In this document: positions 10,632 through 22,392 of the stretch, piece by piece
Numbering within the stretch: position 1 is the first letter of the stretch
How the letters are laid out: every line of letters starts with the position of its first letter
Origin: Clarkia xantiana subsp. parviflora
Taxonomy: Eukaryota; Streptophyta; Magnoliopsida; Myrtales; Onagraceae
Reading direction: 5' to 3'
DNA: 64,000 nt
Assembly (NCBI GenBank): GCA_036873135.1
Contig: JAPTYO010000002.1
Coordinates: forward strand, 46,181,452-46,245,451
Position numbers and translations under genes: made by a program
The notes under the pieces: generated by a model
What the model was told of the DNA's origin: nothing
Databases searched by the model: none
Seen by the model: only the letters and a program-made list of their open reading frames with translations

Positions 10632-12671
10632 GCGTGATTTTTCGGAAAACTTCTAATGTCATTCATTTCGTAATTTTGATTACATTTCAGAAAAAATCAA
10701 AATTTATGATTTAAGGTGTTTTGCACTAGCATGGAGTTCCCTGAGTGCACTATCTGGCTCGAACGCAGGACTGATGTTCAAAACAAAATTTTTTCAAAAA
10801 GATTGTATTGTCCTTTGTTTAAACTCGAATGGTCGCACTTAACCGCACATTTAAACTATTTTCTCAAAAAAAAATAGAATCAAATCTCTTATTTTAAAAT
10901 GCTAGTTCATGCAAAGGTTGAAATGACAATTTTGCTGCAAAAGTGCAACACACATTGGATAAAAATGAATGACACTTTGATTTTTTTAAAATGCTCATGC
11001 ATGCTCGAAAAGTTAAAGTTTTACTGATAAGAAACTTACAACTTACTACCGGTTTACCTGAATGACACATATGGAATGTATGTACAAAATGAAAAATCCA
11101 GGTGAAAATTCTTTTATAAAAACAAATGCAAATGCAATGCATGTTTGGAATTAGAAGCTCAACAACTAAGAGAAGATTTACAATCTAAAAAAAGAATCGT
11201 TTTTCCTAAAACAATGCCTATGAGATGTACATGAGGTGAAGGTTGTACAGTTGAGAAAACTTACAAATTACCTCAATTTTTTGTTTTTTTTTTTTTATGA
11301 GGAAAAAAAATCAATGCATCCTAGTTGCTCAAAATTAAAAAAAATAATCAAGTGAAAAGTTTTTTTAAAAAAAAATTGCATATGAGATGCACAAAAAAAT
11401 AAATACAAGATGCAAACATAAAAATAAAAGTTCTACAACTAAGAAAAATTACAATTTACCTGAAAGGTTTTTTAGAAAATAATGCATATGAGATGCGCAT
11501 CTTTTAAAAAATCAGGTAAAATGTTTTTTAAACTAAGAGAGCATACGATTTATCTAAAAAGTTTTTTTAAATTAATGCATACTGGATGCATTATTTAAAA
11601 TAAAACAATTCAGGTAAAAAGTTATTGAAATGATGCATATGGAATGCACGGTCGAAATTAGAAGCTCTAATAGCTAAAGGGGAATTAAAATTTCAAAAAT
11701 GATTTTTTACATGCGCGACGCGCTAACCAAAATCACAACTTACCTAAAGAGTTTTTTGTTTAAGAAAAATAATGCGTATGAAACGCAAGTTTGAAATAAA
11801 AAAAAAAATCAGGTAAGAGTTTTTTTTAAAATGATGCATATTAAATGCACGTTCGAAATTAGAAGCTCTAATAGCTAAAGATGAATTACAATTTTTCCTA
11901 AAAATGTTTTTTCAAAAAAGTAATGCATACGTGACGCACTAACCAAAATTACAACTCACCTAATTTTTTTTTTTAAACGACGCGTATGAAACATAGGTTT
12001 AAAATAAAAAATTCAGGTAAGAGGTTTTTAAAGAAAAACAATGCATGTGAAATGCAAGTTTGAGAATAAAATGTATACAACTAAATGATTAACAATTAGC
12101 TGGAAAAAAAAAAGAGTTTTTTTATTTTTTGTTTTTTTAAAAAAAATGCAATGAGATGAATGCATGAGAATAAAAGTTACACAGTTAAAAAAAAAACTTA
12201 CAGTTTTCCTGACAACTCTTTTTTACAACAAAAAAAACACTGATAAAATACAACATGTTAGGGGATAAAAAAAAATGTGTGGTTTTGCTCTACAATGTAG
12301 GTTCTACTGATAGGTTCCCGACAATTTGGTTTCCTCACCCCATCATAGGGATCATAAGACCTTCACAAGCGAGTAGAGTTTTTTCGAGCCGTACCGGCAG
12401 CCCAGCCGCTCCGGTCGTACCATACTAAACCTCCGGGGTTCCTAGTCGCCCTGAGTTTTAGGCGTTTTGGAGATTACACTAATGTGGGTGTGTGCAAATT
12501 TAAATAATACATACACAACAAAGAAAATAGTTAGTCATAATAAAAACTTAACTCCACGCCTGAAATCACAAAAAAAAAAAAAAAAAAGTTAGATCTGTGA
12601 AATAAAAATAAAAATTACAAAATTCTAACATGGCAAAAAGTGAACATACTGAGCCCGAACCCTCTAAATCG

Positions 12672-12689
12672 TCCCCAACAGAGTCGCCA
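12672..12689 (-). other. Primer-binding site of the long-LTR element
   Basis: On the minus strand, TGGCGACTCTGTTGGGGA lies three bases after the LTR end GTCCGACA. It starts with TGG (complement of the tRNA CCA end), as expected for a retroelement primer site. I do not assign the tRNA. It identifies the adjacent LTR as the 5' LTR. Confidence 0.7.
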
Positions 12690-12692
12690 AAT

Positions 12693-13198
12693 TGTCGGAC
12701 CTAAAATCCAACCTAAGGCGAATTACGTTTTGAAAACGTGCAATTTTGAAAAGAGTCGCCACTAGTTAATTAAGGCTAACTAGAATCCTAAATTACCTAG
12801 GCGAATAAAAAATTAAACACCTAGGTATAAAACCGGTCTACGATCAGAAATTCGAGTTCGGGGGTTCTATTACGAATTAAAATATAAATTTTAACTTTGC
12901 CCTCTCGGTACTCAATTCACTTAATTTGCCAACTTTATTCTTTAAATACATGTTACGTCAGATTAATTCAACGATGTCAAGATTAACAAAAGTTCATGTG
13001 CGAATGTTATTAACGACAAATCTCAGTCTAAAAACCTAATAAGCATCCAAAAATTTCTAATTGAGATAAAATCTAAGTAAATTCAAGCATGCTAAAAATC
13101 ATAATATAATTTAATAATTACATATCCTATACGTATATTCATAATAAAACATCTCATCTAATTTAGATCAACATCTAAACTATCTAACCAACAAGATA

Positions 13199-13241
<43 letters not shown>

Positions 13242-14264
13242 ATGAATGAATGAATGATAAATAACAGAATAATTAACTATTTAAATAATAATAATTAAAT
13301 ATATATTTAAAAAAAACAGCCGGAATGAAGAGTACCTGCGCAGCAATGGAAGACTCGCCGGCACGGGAGCAGCGAGGTCGATGGCGACGGAGGTTCAGCG
13401 GAACAGGGCGTGCGGGGGTTGACAGCAGACCGGGACCACGGTGAAGAAACAAACTCCGGCAGGTTATGCAGACTGCACGGCGAATTACAGGTAGCGTGGC
13501 GGGGTGGGCTCGGACAACAGCGGGAGCAACTTCCGGCGACGCCATCAGCAGGAACAGGATGGAGCATGGAATAGCTTCAGCGGGATGGTGCTGATGCAAC
13601 AGAGCGATTCCGGCGAGTCCTAGGGTGCAGGAGGACAGCAGCAGCGATACCTGGATGTGCTCCGGAGAGACAGCAACGGGATCGGTGGGGACGGAACAGG
13701 TCGCCGGAAGTTGGTGGAGTCGTGGACGAGCGAACCGAAGTCACTCCGGCGAAGGTGTGGCTGATGTGGCTGGCAGAGTCTTCACGGCAGAGATATAAGT
13801 GAGGGAGAGAGAAAAGTGAAGAGAGAGGGAGGGTTTTCACGGCAGAAACTGCCAAAAGGAAAAAAAAAAAAAAAAAGAAGAAGACAGAAGGGTCTGCACA
13901 GCTGTAAAAAAAAATATAATTATTTTTATTTGTTAATTTTCTGTGTGTTTTCTCATTGACTAGGGGTCCTTTTATAGCTAGATTAACACAAAAAATTAGG
14001 AAAACATTATTTTCCCTAATATACACTAATTAATTCCGAAAATTATGAATAAATATTTATTGCATATTGCCATAAATATTTATCATATATTTTCTGAATA
14101 TTACACAATATTAAATGAATCTATACTATCATAATTTAACTAAGCCTATTTCTAGCAACCCCGTGACCTTCCATATTTAAATACTTCCTTTTTTAAACGC
14201 GTTACACATAACATTTTTGAACATGTTATATACGTGTCGCGCGTACCAAAATTAGGTGTTTACA
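12693..14264 (-). repeat. 5' LTR of the long-LTR element (1572 bp)
   Basis: On the minus strand it begins TGTAAACACCTAATTTTGG and ends GGTCCGACA. The solo copy at 45878-48447 has the same termini and a 5-bp target duplication, which confirms these are true LTR ends. A TATA box (CTATAAAAGGACC, minus) lies near 13966-13978. A GC-rich stretch at 13320-13870 lies in the presumed R-U5 region, is shared by all three copies and makes spurious ORFs. Microsatellite AAT repeats occur at 13200-13290. Confidence 0.85.
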
Positions 14265-16544
14265 GCGGTAATTATAAAATATGGAATAAACAAGTTAAGA
14301 TGATAATCTCTGAAATAAGAGGTCTGGAGCATTTGACCACAAAATGAACTAGGCCAGAGGGAGACCTCACAAATGAGCAAAAGACGTTCTATGATGAATG
14401 GGATGTCAAGGATCATGATGTTCGTTTCACCTTGCTCTCTATGCTGGAAGACGAGATTCTCTATAGGTTTGACCATTAAGGGACTGCCAAGGACCTATGT
14501 GATGGTCTTAAGGCAACATTTTGTGCCTACACCATTGCCCAAAAGAGAGCGTTAAACATCGCTCTTGAAACCTATAAGAAGAATCCCAAGCATACGATAA
14601 AAGATCTTATTATGCATGTAACTTGATCGCTGAGCTCAAGGAAGCAGGTGAAAACCTGTCTGAGGAACAAAAAATCAACTACATGATCCGCTCTTTACCC
14701 GACTCTTGGAATATCATGAAATGAGCCTTACCCATGCTACCCATCTCGATACTCTCGAGAAGATACAAGTTCATCTTGAGTTAGAGGAAGATAGACTCAA
14801 GGCTGAAAAGTCTAGATCTAAAATGCATATTGCATCATCCGCTCCAACCGAACAAAAGGGGAAGCGCAAGAGAAAGGGAAAAAGCTCTCAGAACAAAACT
14901 GAGAAGTTTGTGGCGAACAAATCCTAGAAGAAGTTTAAACGCAAACAATCTGGTGGTAAGAAAAAGCAAGCAAAGCAGACACGTAAAGAGGAAACTCGAA
15001 CGTGTTTCAGGTGTGGCGTGAAAGGACATCTGGCTAATGCTCCTAAGGTACGTAAAGAGAAAAGATGATGAAAATCATTCATTCTCTTTTGCTTCTAATC
15101 ACTCGAGAGTAATTCATTTTCTTTTGAATTACAAAACCGAGAAACAGAAGCAACGACCAGATCGAGGATGCCCCAGAAGAATAAAGATGGAATGAGAGAT
15201 TCTTTATCATTAGATTTGCTAAAACTTCTACTTTTATTTCTGTTTGAAAATACTCTTAAATAAGTTTCTTGGTGGAACACATTATTTTCCGAGTATTTAC
15301 TAATACTTGAATTGAGTATTGAATTTATCATCATTCGTTTTTATCATATTCACGCTATTCAACACATTGCTCAAGCATCCTTATTTGTTAAAATACTCCA
15401 TTATAGTTTGTATCCCAAATAATGTGCATGTTTAAAACCGATCTTGCTTTTAAATTTGGAGACTAAAACAGTTTTCAAAATCACGGTTTTTAACCGGGTA
15501 TGCGCGAGGCGCATGTCACCTCGAAAGACGGGACACATCGTTTTAGAATACGAATTTAATAATCAAGTATTTTTGCAGAATTTTCGTTTGTAATTCTTCA
15601 GATATAACTCATTGATAACTACTTAGATTTTATGTAAGCCTTCCAGGTACTACAATCTAATTAGAATATCAACAATGGCATTAAAAGCGACAGCTTAAAT
15701 GCATGGTCCATAGGATAGATAAATCTATGGATGAGTTAAATAAACGTAAAGAAGTAGTCAGTAAAACGACTCTCCCACCCTTAGCCTTGAACGAAGAGTT
15801 TGGCTAAAAGGCATTCATTAAAACACTTCAATAAACATAGCTTAGAATTACATAATATTATAGTTACACATTAATTGTTCTTGCGGGATGAGATTAATTT
15901 AACTCACATTAATGTAAAACACTATGTTCATACAAAATCGGTTAACACGTTAGCATAAAAGCTAATGAATGATTCGGGTAAAACCTTATCACAAAGACGC
16001 ATTAATTTGCACATTAGAACGAGTATTCATTAAGAGTACGCACTACTCGCGAAGAATACGAGTTTTAAAATTAACTTGGAACAATGGTTTCGTGGATAAA
16101 CATGAAACATTATAAAGGTTTGAGGATGAATTTCCAACGCTTTGCAGAACGAAACAAGCTAGTACTGATTGAGTTAACAGATGGTTGCCGGAGATTCTCA
16201 GGTCCCACTTACTTCGAGTAGGAGAATTGATATAGCATAAGTGATTGATTTGGTAAATGATGATGGAAACGTATTTATAATAAATCCTGTGAGAGGGCTC
16301 ACTCCCCCTCACACATCCTCACACATAATCATCACTAAATTTCAAAATGCGAATCAAGTTGGACCTGATAATCATGATAATGAACTATTTCAACTACCCA
16401 TTTTTCCTAGTGGGAATGGAATAACCAACTTGGTTCCAGATCCTAGTGATCGTGGAATACATCTCGGAGGTAAAAACCCGAGACCGAGAGGATATTCCAA
16501 GTAAGTTCAACCACCACCATTGTTCCCAGTGGGAGTAATGCCCC
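14265..16544 (+). mobile_element. Ty1/copia remnant (gag to linker), cut at 16544
   Basis: A decayed gag (14290-15066) is followed by ~1.4 kb of mostly non-coding sequence. The part from 15470 to 16540 is homologous to 59750-60790 of the copia element at 55906-63752. The last part encodes a remnant of the integrase-RT linker (NPVRGLTPP near 16290; HLGGKNPRPRG near 16460). The 3' LTR of the palindromic Tat pair interrupts it at 16545. Confidence 0.7.
14290..15066 (+). pseudogene. Copia gag pseudogene
   Basis: Across several frames, conceptual fragments read TNEQKTFYDEWDVKDHDVRF, LIAELKEAGENLSEE, YMIRSLPDSWNIMK and LDTLEKIQVHLELEEDRLK. These are typical of the copia gag (UBN2-type) core. A basic linker follows and then a single zinc knuckle, TCFRCGVKGHLANAP, whose last Cys is replaced by Ala. 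Stops at about 14478, 14624 and 14723, plus frame changes, make it non-functional. The zinc knuckle is the expected nucleic-acid-binding end of gag. Confidence 0.75.
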
Positions 16545-17259
16545 TGTTGGATCACGACGGAACTCCGGTACGATCTTTGACGGCGATCCTAGCTCCTTCG
16601 CTCCACGCAATCCTGCAAGTGGGGATAGACCGGGCGGTGACCCAGAATCCCTCTCCGATGCTTAAATGAGTATCTCGGGTGGACTGGCAAGCAGTAATCT
16701 CAAGTAACGTATCTCAAAATGTAATTGACCTGAGGTGACCTCTGCCCTTTTATAGGCGGAGAGGTACCTCAGTTACCTGGTGAACCGTTGGGGTGGTTAG
16801 CCCGTATCCTGCGTATCTCGTGCACGATCCCGCCTATCTAGGCCAGATCTCCCTTATATCGGCCACGCCCCGCGTATCTCGGCCACGCTCCGCGTATCTT
16901 AACTACGCTCCGCGTATCTCGGCCACGCCCCGCGTATCTCGGCCTTAACCTCTGATGGCAAGTCCCGACTAACATCGGGGACTCCAGAGTTATCTCGTTG
17001 TGTCACCGCTCGGGGCCCCTCGTCATCGTGAAAGGGCCAATCGTTCTCAGGGATTCATCATCGGGGCCTACTTAAAGGCTTCTCATCGGGAGCTTCCAGC
17101 TCACCTGTCGGGACCGACTCTGTCGGGACCTTTAGTCATCGGGACTCCCTACGTCGGGACCCTTCGCCTTGGTCATCTTGACCTTCCTTTGGGGCCCAGT
17201 GGGCCGGTTCGCCGTTTCCTCGCCGTTAAGGGGCCTAACGGCCATAGCGGAGCCCATCA
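16545..17259 (-). repeat. 3' LTR of the left arm (715 bp)
   Basis: On the minus strand it starts TGATGGG and ends GATCCAACA, bounded at 17260 by the polypurine tract. It is homologous to 9358-10075 and 38310-38964. It contains several ~20-bp GATACGCGG units at about 16845-16945 and a TATA box near 16750 (minus strand, GCCTATAAAAGGGC). It cuts into a copia remnant at 16544. Confidence 0.92.
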
Positions 17260-17272
17260 TTTGCCCACAAGA
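17260..17272 (-). other. Polypurine tract of the left arm
   Basis: On the minus strand, TCTTGTGGGCAAA directly precedes the LTR start. One of the G residues of the sister tracts is a T here. It shows that 16545-17259 is a 3' LTR whose internal region lies to the right. Confidence 0.8.
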
Positions 17273-17629
17273 CATGAGGGACTTACAGTTCGTCGTGTCT
17301 TTTCAACTCCTGACCACCCGATGTCGAAGTCGGGGATCTTTCCCTTGGCACACTTAATACAAGTCTTCTCGTTCACGTTTCCTCAATACCTTGTGGATAA
17401 CTGCCAAATCCGAGAGGACTCCTCGGTTCCCCAGCCATCAAATGGAGCAGATGACGTCCTCAGTACCTGTGCCTGATTTTTCGCGCCTGCTTTTTCTGAA
17501 AAGTGCTTTTCAGGCTATTTCATCATTGCACCTGTTACCATTCTGCACGTCTCATCTCAACGGTCCAGATCAGAACGCTTCAACTTCGACGATTCAGATT
17601 GAAGCGCCCTTTCAACTGTCCTCTTCGCC

Positions 17630-17636
17630 TATAAAA
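17630..17636 (+). promoter_or_regulatory. TATA box of the left-arm antisense ORF
   Basis: The context CTCTTCGCCTATAAAACC lies 158 bases upstream of the aORF ATG at 17794. It is the same box as at 8973-8979 and nearly the same as the LTR core promoter of this family. Confidence 0.7.
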
Positions 17637-17793
17637 CCTCACCCAGGGTACAGTTTCCTTTTACCATCTCCGAATTTTCAAAAGTTCTCTGCAACTTCTC
17701 TGCAAATTCAAGCTCTGTAATTCCGAAGACCTTAGTGTTCCTCCGATCACCTTTTCGGCAACGTCAAGTTCGTTCTTCCAACCTCCAATCATC

Positions 17794-18224
17794 ATGTCTG
17801 GTAAGGGTTTCTTCTTTATTGTTCCCCCATCTCCTTCCCTCATCTCTGTTTGGTTTGTTTGTAATTTCCCGGGAAAATCCAATGTGCCTTTCCATGCCTG
17901 ATTTCAGACAGCGGATATAGTTCCGAGGGGAGGAAGCCTTTCAACTTCGACTATGTTCTGAACGAGATTTCCAGCACTGCTTATGATGCAGCTCTCCGGC
18001 TCTCTACCAGAGAAGCCGATGCTCAAGGCAGGAAATGCATACCACAAGTTCAGAGTGAAGAGGAGCTACTTCTTCATCAAAAACTCCTCCATCCCCTTCA
18101 TCAAAAACTCCTCCATCCCATGGCCCCGAAAGTCGACCCTCCAGTGGCTGACCTTGTGGAGCCTTCTGCCACAGACCTCGTGGACCCTGCTCTTGTTGAT
18201 GCCACCGACAAGGACCAAGCCTAA
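17794..18224 (+). CDS. Short antisense ORF of the left arm, two exons, 107 codons
   Basis: Exon 1 is 17794-17800 (ATGTCTG), the intron 17801-17907 (107 bp, GTAAGG...TTTCAG) and exon 2 17908-18224, giving one open frame of 107 residues ending at TAA. The N-terminus (after Met-Ser: DSGYSSEGRKPFNFDYVLNE) matches the start of the longer aORF at 8812-6101. The C-terminus (...ATDKDQA) matches its end. The middle, including the conserved block and coiled coil, is deleted. The remaining piece of that block (encoding KRSYFFIKNSSIP) is read in another frame and has a 24-bp direct duplication. Retention of start, splice sites and stop in a large deletion derivative may be chance or selection. The function is unknown. 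Confidence 0.6.
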
Positions 18225-18324
18225 CTGCTTATCTTTGGAGTCCTTGTATTCTCCTCATTTTGTAATCATCGAGCCTTCGAGCCCCATTAATATCAGACCT
18301 TTTTAGTTCCGATTTTTCATTGCA

Positions 18325-19072
18325 CTTCTCAAAGTGACTTTACTATACTTACTTAAGTCAAAACCTCGACACTTAAGATATTCTCATACATCACTTAAGA
18401 CGATTTACTAACTCGCACCACTTAAGGTGACTTACCATCATGCACCACTTAAGGCGACTTTCCAATACTTAAAATAAATCCAAGAATCATGCATTACTTA
18501 AGACGACTCAATCTCATGCATCACTTAAGACAACTTTATCTCGTGCATCACTTAAGACGACTTTTCTCGTGCACCACTCAAGGCGACTTTTCTCGTGCAC
18601 CACTCAAGGCGACTTTCTCGTGCACCACTCAAGGCGACTTTTCTCGTGCACCACTCAAGGCGACTTTTTTTCGTACGCCACTCAAGGCGACTTTTTTCGT
18701 GCGCCACTCAAGGCGACTTTTCTCGTGCACCACTCAAGGCGACTTTTTTCGTGCGCCACTCAAGGCGACTTTTCTCGTGCACCACTCAAGGCGACTTTTC
18801 TCGTGCACCACTCAAGGCGACTTTTCTCGTGCACCACTCAAGGCGACTAAGTAACGCTTAGAATAAATCTAAGAATCATTATGATCGGAAGCAACCTCTT
18901 TATTCATTAATGGCACAGAGCTCATTTACATCGAATCAAACGATAAATAACATACACCACTTAAGGCGATTTTACATCGGGCACCACTTAAGGCGACTTT
19001 TCATCGGTCACCACTTAAGGCGACTTTTCATCGGGCACCACTTAAGGCGACTTTTCATCAAGCATGGTGTTT
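18325..19072 (-). repeat. 26-bp tandem array, left arm
   Basis: The regular core at 18555-18850 has about eleven units of CTCGTGCACCACTCAAGGCGACTTTT (26 bp). It is flanked by more degenerate units and ends near the pol stop at 19083. Because 26 is not a multiple of three, and the unit lacks stops, all three plus-strand frames read through as the same circular peptide. Those frames are not genes. It is the inverse counterpart of the array at 26575-27385. Confidence 0.93.
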
Positions 19073-19082
19073 CTTCAAGTGT

Positions 19083-22000
19083 TCGCCACTAAAAGAATGC
19101 TTTAACGCTCTGCCATCGAGGTCTTCCAACTTGTACGCATTTGGAGCTGGCATCGCCACGACCTTGTAAGGTCCTTCCCATTTTGGTGATTCGATCCAAA
19201 AGGGTAAACTCGTTGCGACGCCAAACCAGCTCCCCGACGAAGAATTGTCGGGACTTGACTCGCTGATTATAATACCTGGCCGTCGCCAAACGCATTCGAG
19301 CCTGGACTTCGTCGGCTTCTCGCCTCTTCTCTTCGAGAAAGTCCAGATCTAGACGTCTCATCTCATCGTTCGTCGAAGGCTCGTAATATCTCATCCGATG
19401 GGACGCCACAACTACCTCCACGGGAGCAACGACCTCCGTGCCATAAGCAAGGCAAACGGATTCTCCCCAGTTGATCGTTTGGGTGTCGTTCTAACAGCCC
19501 AGAGCACGTTTTCCAGCACGTTCAGCCATTTGCCCTTCAAGGCATAGACCCTTTTCTTCAGGCCATCCATCACGATTTTGTTGGCCGATTCTACCTGGCC
19601 ATTAGTCTGAGCATGGCGGACAGAGGCTGTCTGATGCTCGATGTTCAACTCCTCCAGATACTCCTTCACCTGAGACCTGTTAAACGGTGGACCATTGTCG
19701 CTGATCACCACCTTAGGAATCCCTTATCTGGATACGATATGCGTCTGGAGGAACTTGATGACCTGGTTCCCCGTCGTTCTGGCCAACGCCTTTGCCTCTA
19801 TCCATTTTGAAAAATAATCGATAGCTACAAGCAAATACTTACATTGACCTTGTGCTTGTGGAAGAGGTCCCACCAAGTCGATGCCCCACTGCGCGAAGGG
19901 CCAAGCGCTCTTGATGGACGTCAGATTAGCAGCCGGAGCCACAATACTCGGGGCGTACCTCTGGCACGCGTCACAGGATCGGACCAACGCCGTCGCCTCC
20001 TTGCTCATCGTAGGCCAATAATAGCCCAAGTTCAGTACTTTCCTCATAATGGATCGGGCCCCTTCATGACAAGCCGCGACCCCTTCATGCACCTCCTTCA
20101 GGATTCGACTTGTGTCGGGCTCAGCCACGCACTTCAAGTACGGAGTCGAGAACCAGCCCTTCTTGTATAGCTGATTGTCCAGCATCACGTAATTAGCCGC
20201 GATCCGACGTATCCTGTCGGCTACTACTTTATCATCAGGGACTGCCCCCGTAGTCAGGTACGCGACTATCGGGGTCATCCAAGTGGGCTCCTCCTCCGAT
20301 CCTGCTTCAATAGCACATACCTGTGTTGGGTCGGTGGTTGACAAGATCACCCTCTCCAAGAAGTGCACCTTCCGGCTTTCCTCCAGGGGTGCCCCCAAGG
20401 CAAATTTGCTTAATGCATCTGCCTCCACGTTTTCTTCCCTCAGGATCGCCTCGATGTCGAAGCTTTTAAAGCTCTCCTTCAAGACTTGTACCTCGCGAAG
20501 GTACTTTCTCATCATTGGGCTCTTCGCCTCGTATCGCCCTTGGACTTGGTTCACAATCAGGGCCGCGTCACACTTTATTCTCAAGTGAGCAACTCCCGTA
20601 CCTTTGGCAATTTTTAGGCCCGTGATAAGAGCCTCGTACTCAGCTTCGTTGTTCGTGGCCTTAAACGTTAAGGCCAATGCATATTGAAGTGGTTCACCTC
20701 CGCCTGGTGGTATCAATACAAAGCCTGCTCCTGATCCCTCTGAACTCGAGGAGCCATCCGTATTCATCTCCCAGGTATTTTCCCCGTTTGGCTGTTCTGA
20801 TTGCTCTGCCATCTCTGGTTGTTCTCCTATCGGGACCTCCATGGTTGCCCCCTCTACAGGGCCCGCTTCTTCCAGATCGGGGGCTGTAGACTCTGCTATG
20901 AAATCCGTCAATGCCTGGCCCTTAATAGCCGTTCTCGGAGCAAAGTGTATGCGAAACTCGCTAAGATCGACTGCCCATTTCACTAATCTCCCCGACGCAT
21001 CAGGTCGGTTCAAAAAATGCTTCAGAGGCTGATTTGTCAACATAGTGATCTCATGCGCGTGGAAGTAAGGCCTCAGCTTCCGAGCAGAAATAATCAACGC
21101 AAAGAGATACTTCTCAACAACAGGATAGTTCAATTCAGACTTGGCAAACGCCTTGCTTACATAATAGACGGGGACTTGATTACCCTCGACAACCTTCACT
21201 AACACAGAGCTAATGGAAAATTCAGAAACAGCCAAATAAAGGTAGAGCGGCTCGCCTGGAACCGGTTTCGCCGACGGCGGGAGAGTGCGAAGGTGCTGTT
21301 TGAGTGCTTGGAACGCTTCTTCACACTTGGCGGTCCACTCAAACTTCTTGTTGGCCATCAGGACTTCAAAAAATGGCATTGATCGGTCACTTGCCTTGGA
21401 CAGGAAGCGATTCATTGCTGCCAGTCGGCCATTCAGCACCAGCACCTCCCGATGGTTTATCGGAGACTGCATCTCCTCGATCGCCCTCAGTTTCTCGGGA
21501 TTCACCTCAATTCCTCTCTGGCTAACCATAAAGCCCAAAAATTTCCCTGAGTGGACTCCGAAGGCGCATTTGGTTGGGTTTAAGCGAACCTGATGAAGCC
21601 TCATCCGCTCAAACGCCATGGCTAGGTTGTGCACATGATCCTCAGCTTGTCGGGACTTCACCAGCATATCATCCACGTAAGCCTCCATGGTCTCCCCTAG
21701 CATATCTCCGAACAGCTTGTTCACCATCCGTTGGTAGGTTGCCCCGGCATTGATCAACCCGAAAGGCATGACATCGTAGTGATAGCTGTCACTGTCTGCA
21801 TAGAATGCTGTGTGAGGGGCATCTTCCTTTGCCATCTTAATCTGGTTATAGCCCGAATACGCATCCATAAAGCTCAACAGCTCATGTCCCGACGTGGCAT
21901 CCACCAGCTGGTCGATTCTCGGGAGCGGGTAACAGTCCTTCGGGCAAGCCTAATTCAAATCGCGGAAATCAACACACATCCGCCACTTCCCATTGCTCTT

Positions 22001-22392
22001 CATTACCAGAACCGGGTTAGCAACCCAAGTCTGGAATCGGAGCTCCTTGATAAACCCAGCATCGAACAACCTGCCCACCTCCTGCTGGATTGCAATCCTT
22101 TTGTCCGTGCCCATTGGACGCCTCTTCTGTGCGATAGGCTTGATCGCGGGATCAATCTTCAGCTCATGCACAATCACGTCGGGGCTGATTCCTGGCATGT
22201 CACTCGGGGACCAGGCAAACAGCTCCTTGAACTCCTTCAGCAGCTCAATCAATTTTCGGGCTGTCTCTTCGGTCAAAGCAGACCCGATTTTCACCTTCCT
22301 CTAAGGTCCGTCAATCTCGATTTCCTTCAGATCCTCCACGGGGGCGGGACGCCCAAACTCCTCTCTAGGATCAGTATCTGTCTGGAGGACAG
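19083..22392 (-). pseudogene. pol of the left arm (RT, two RNases H, integrase), several nonsense and frame breaks
   Basis: The longest open stretch is 21949-19724 (minus). It carries RT from VDATSGHELLS through the intact YVDD (about 21675), FLGFMVSQRG, the first RNase H, the second RNase H (NTDGSS, where element A has YTDGSS; NEAEYEAL; DAALIVNQV; VEADALSK) and integrase up to THIVSR. The integrase core continues at 19711-19412 (ISDNGPPF ... GQVESANK). Visible breaks: TAG at 22303-22301 and at 21952-21950 in RT, TAA at 19726-19724 in integrase, a one-base loss near 19455, and an 11-bp deletion near 19190 shared with the right arm. Of the A-family copies here, this is the only RT with its catalytic motif, but the nonsense codons prevent expression of a full polyprotein. 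Confidence 0.9.

Larger units (their letters stand above)
10076..14264 (-). mobile_element. Minus-strand LTR retroelement with long LTR, partial (5' LTR, PBS, leader)
   Basis: Read on the minus strand there is a 5' LTR (14264-12693), a three-base gap, a primer-binding site (12689-12672) and an AT-rich leader running left towards 10076, where the 3' LTR of element A abuts. No gag or pol motif could be recognised, so it is either a non-coding (LARD-like) element or has lost its coding part. Between 11210 and 12060 the leader repeatedly shows ATGCATATGAGATGC-like motifs and two copies of a GAAATTAGAAGCTCTAATAGC block. The same LTR family occurs at 39303-40680 and as a solo LTR at 45878-48447. 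Confidence 0.65.

Noticed and set aside
13273..14026. Several minus-strand ORFs in GC-rich DNA
   Set aside because: They lie in the R-U5 part of a long LTR; the other copies (39678-40293, 47330-47760) have different frames, so coding is not conserved.
18489..18861. Long overlapping open frames on the plus strand, repeated HHSRRLFSCTTQGD-like peptide
   Set aside because: They are produced by the 26-bp tandem unit read in all three frames; the same occurs at 26782-27232 on the minus strand. No start context or family.
18325..19072. CRISPR-like regular repeats
   Set aside because: Units are contiguous with no unique spacers, and the genome is a plant. Same for 26575-27385 and 31469-32645.
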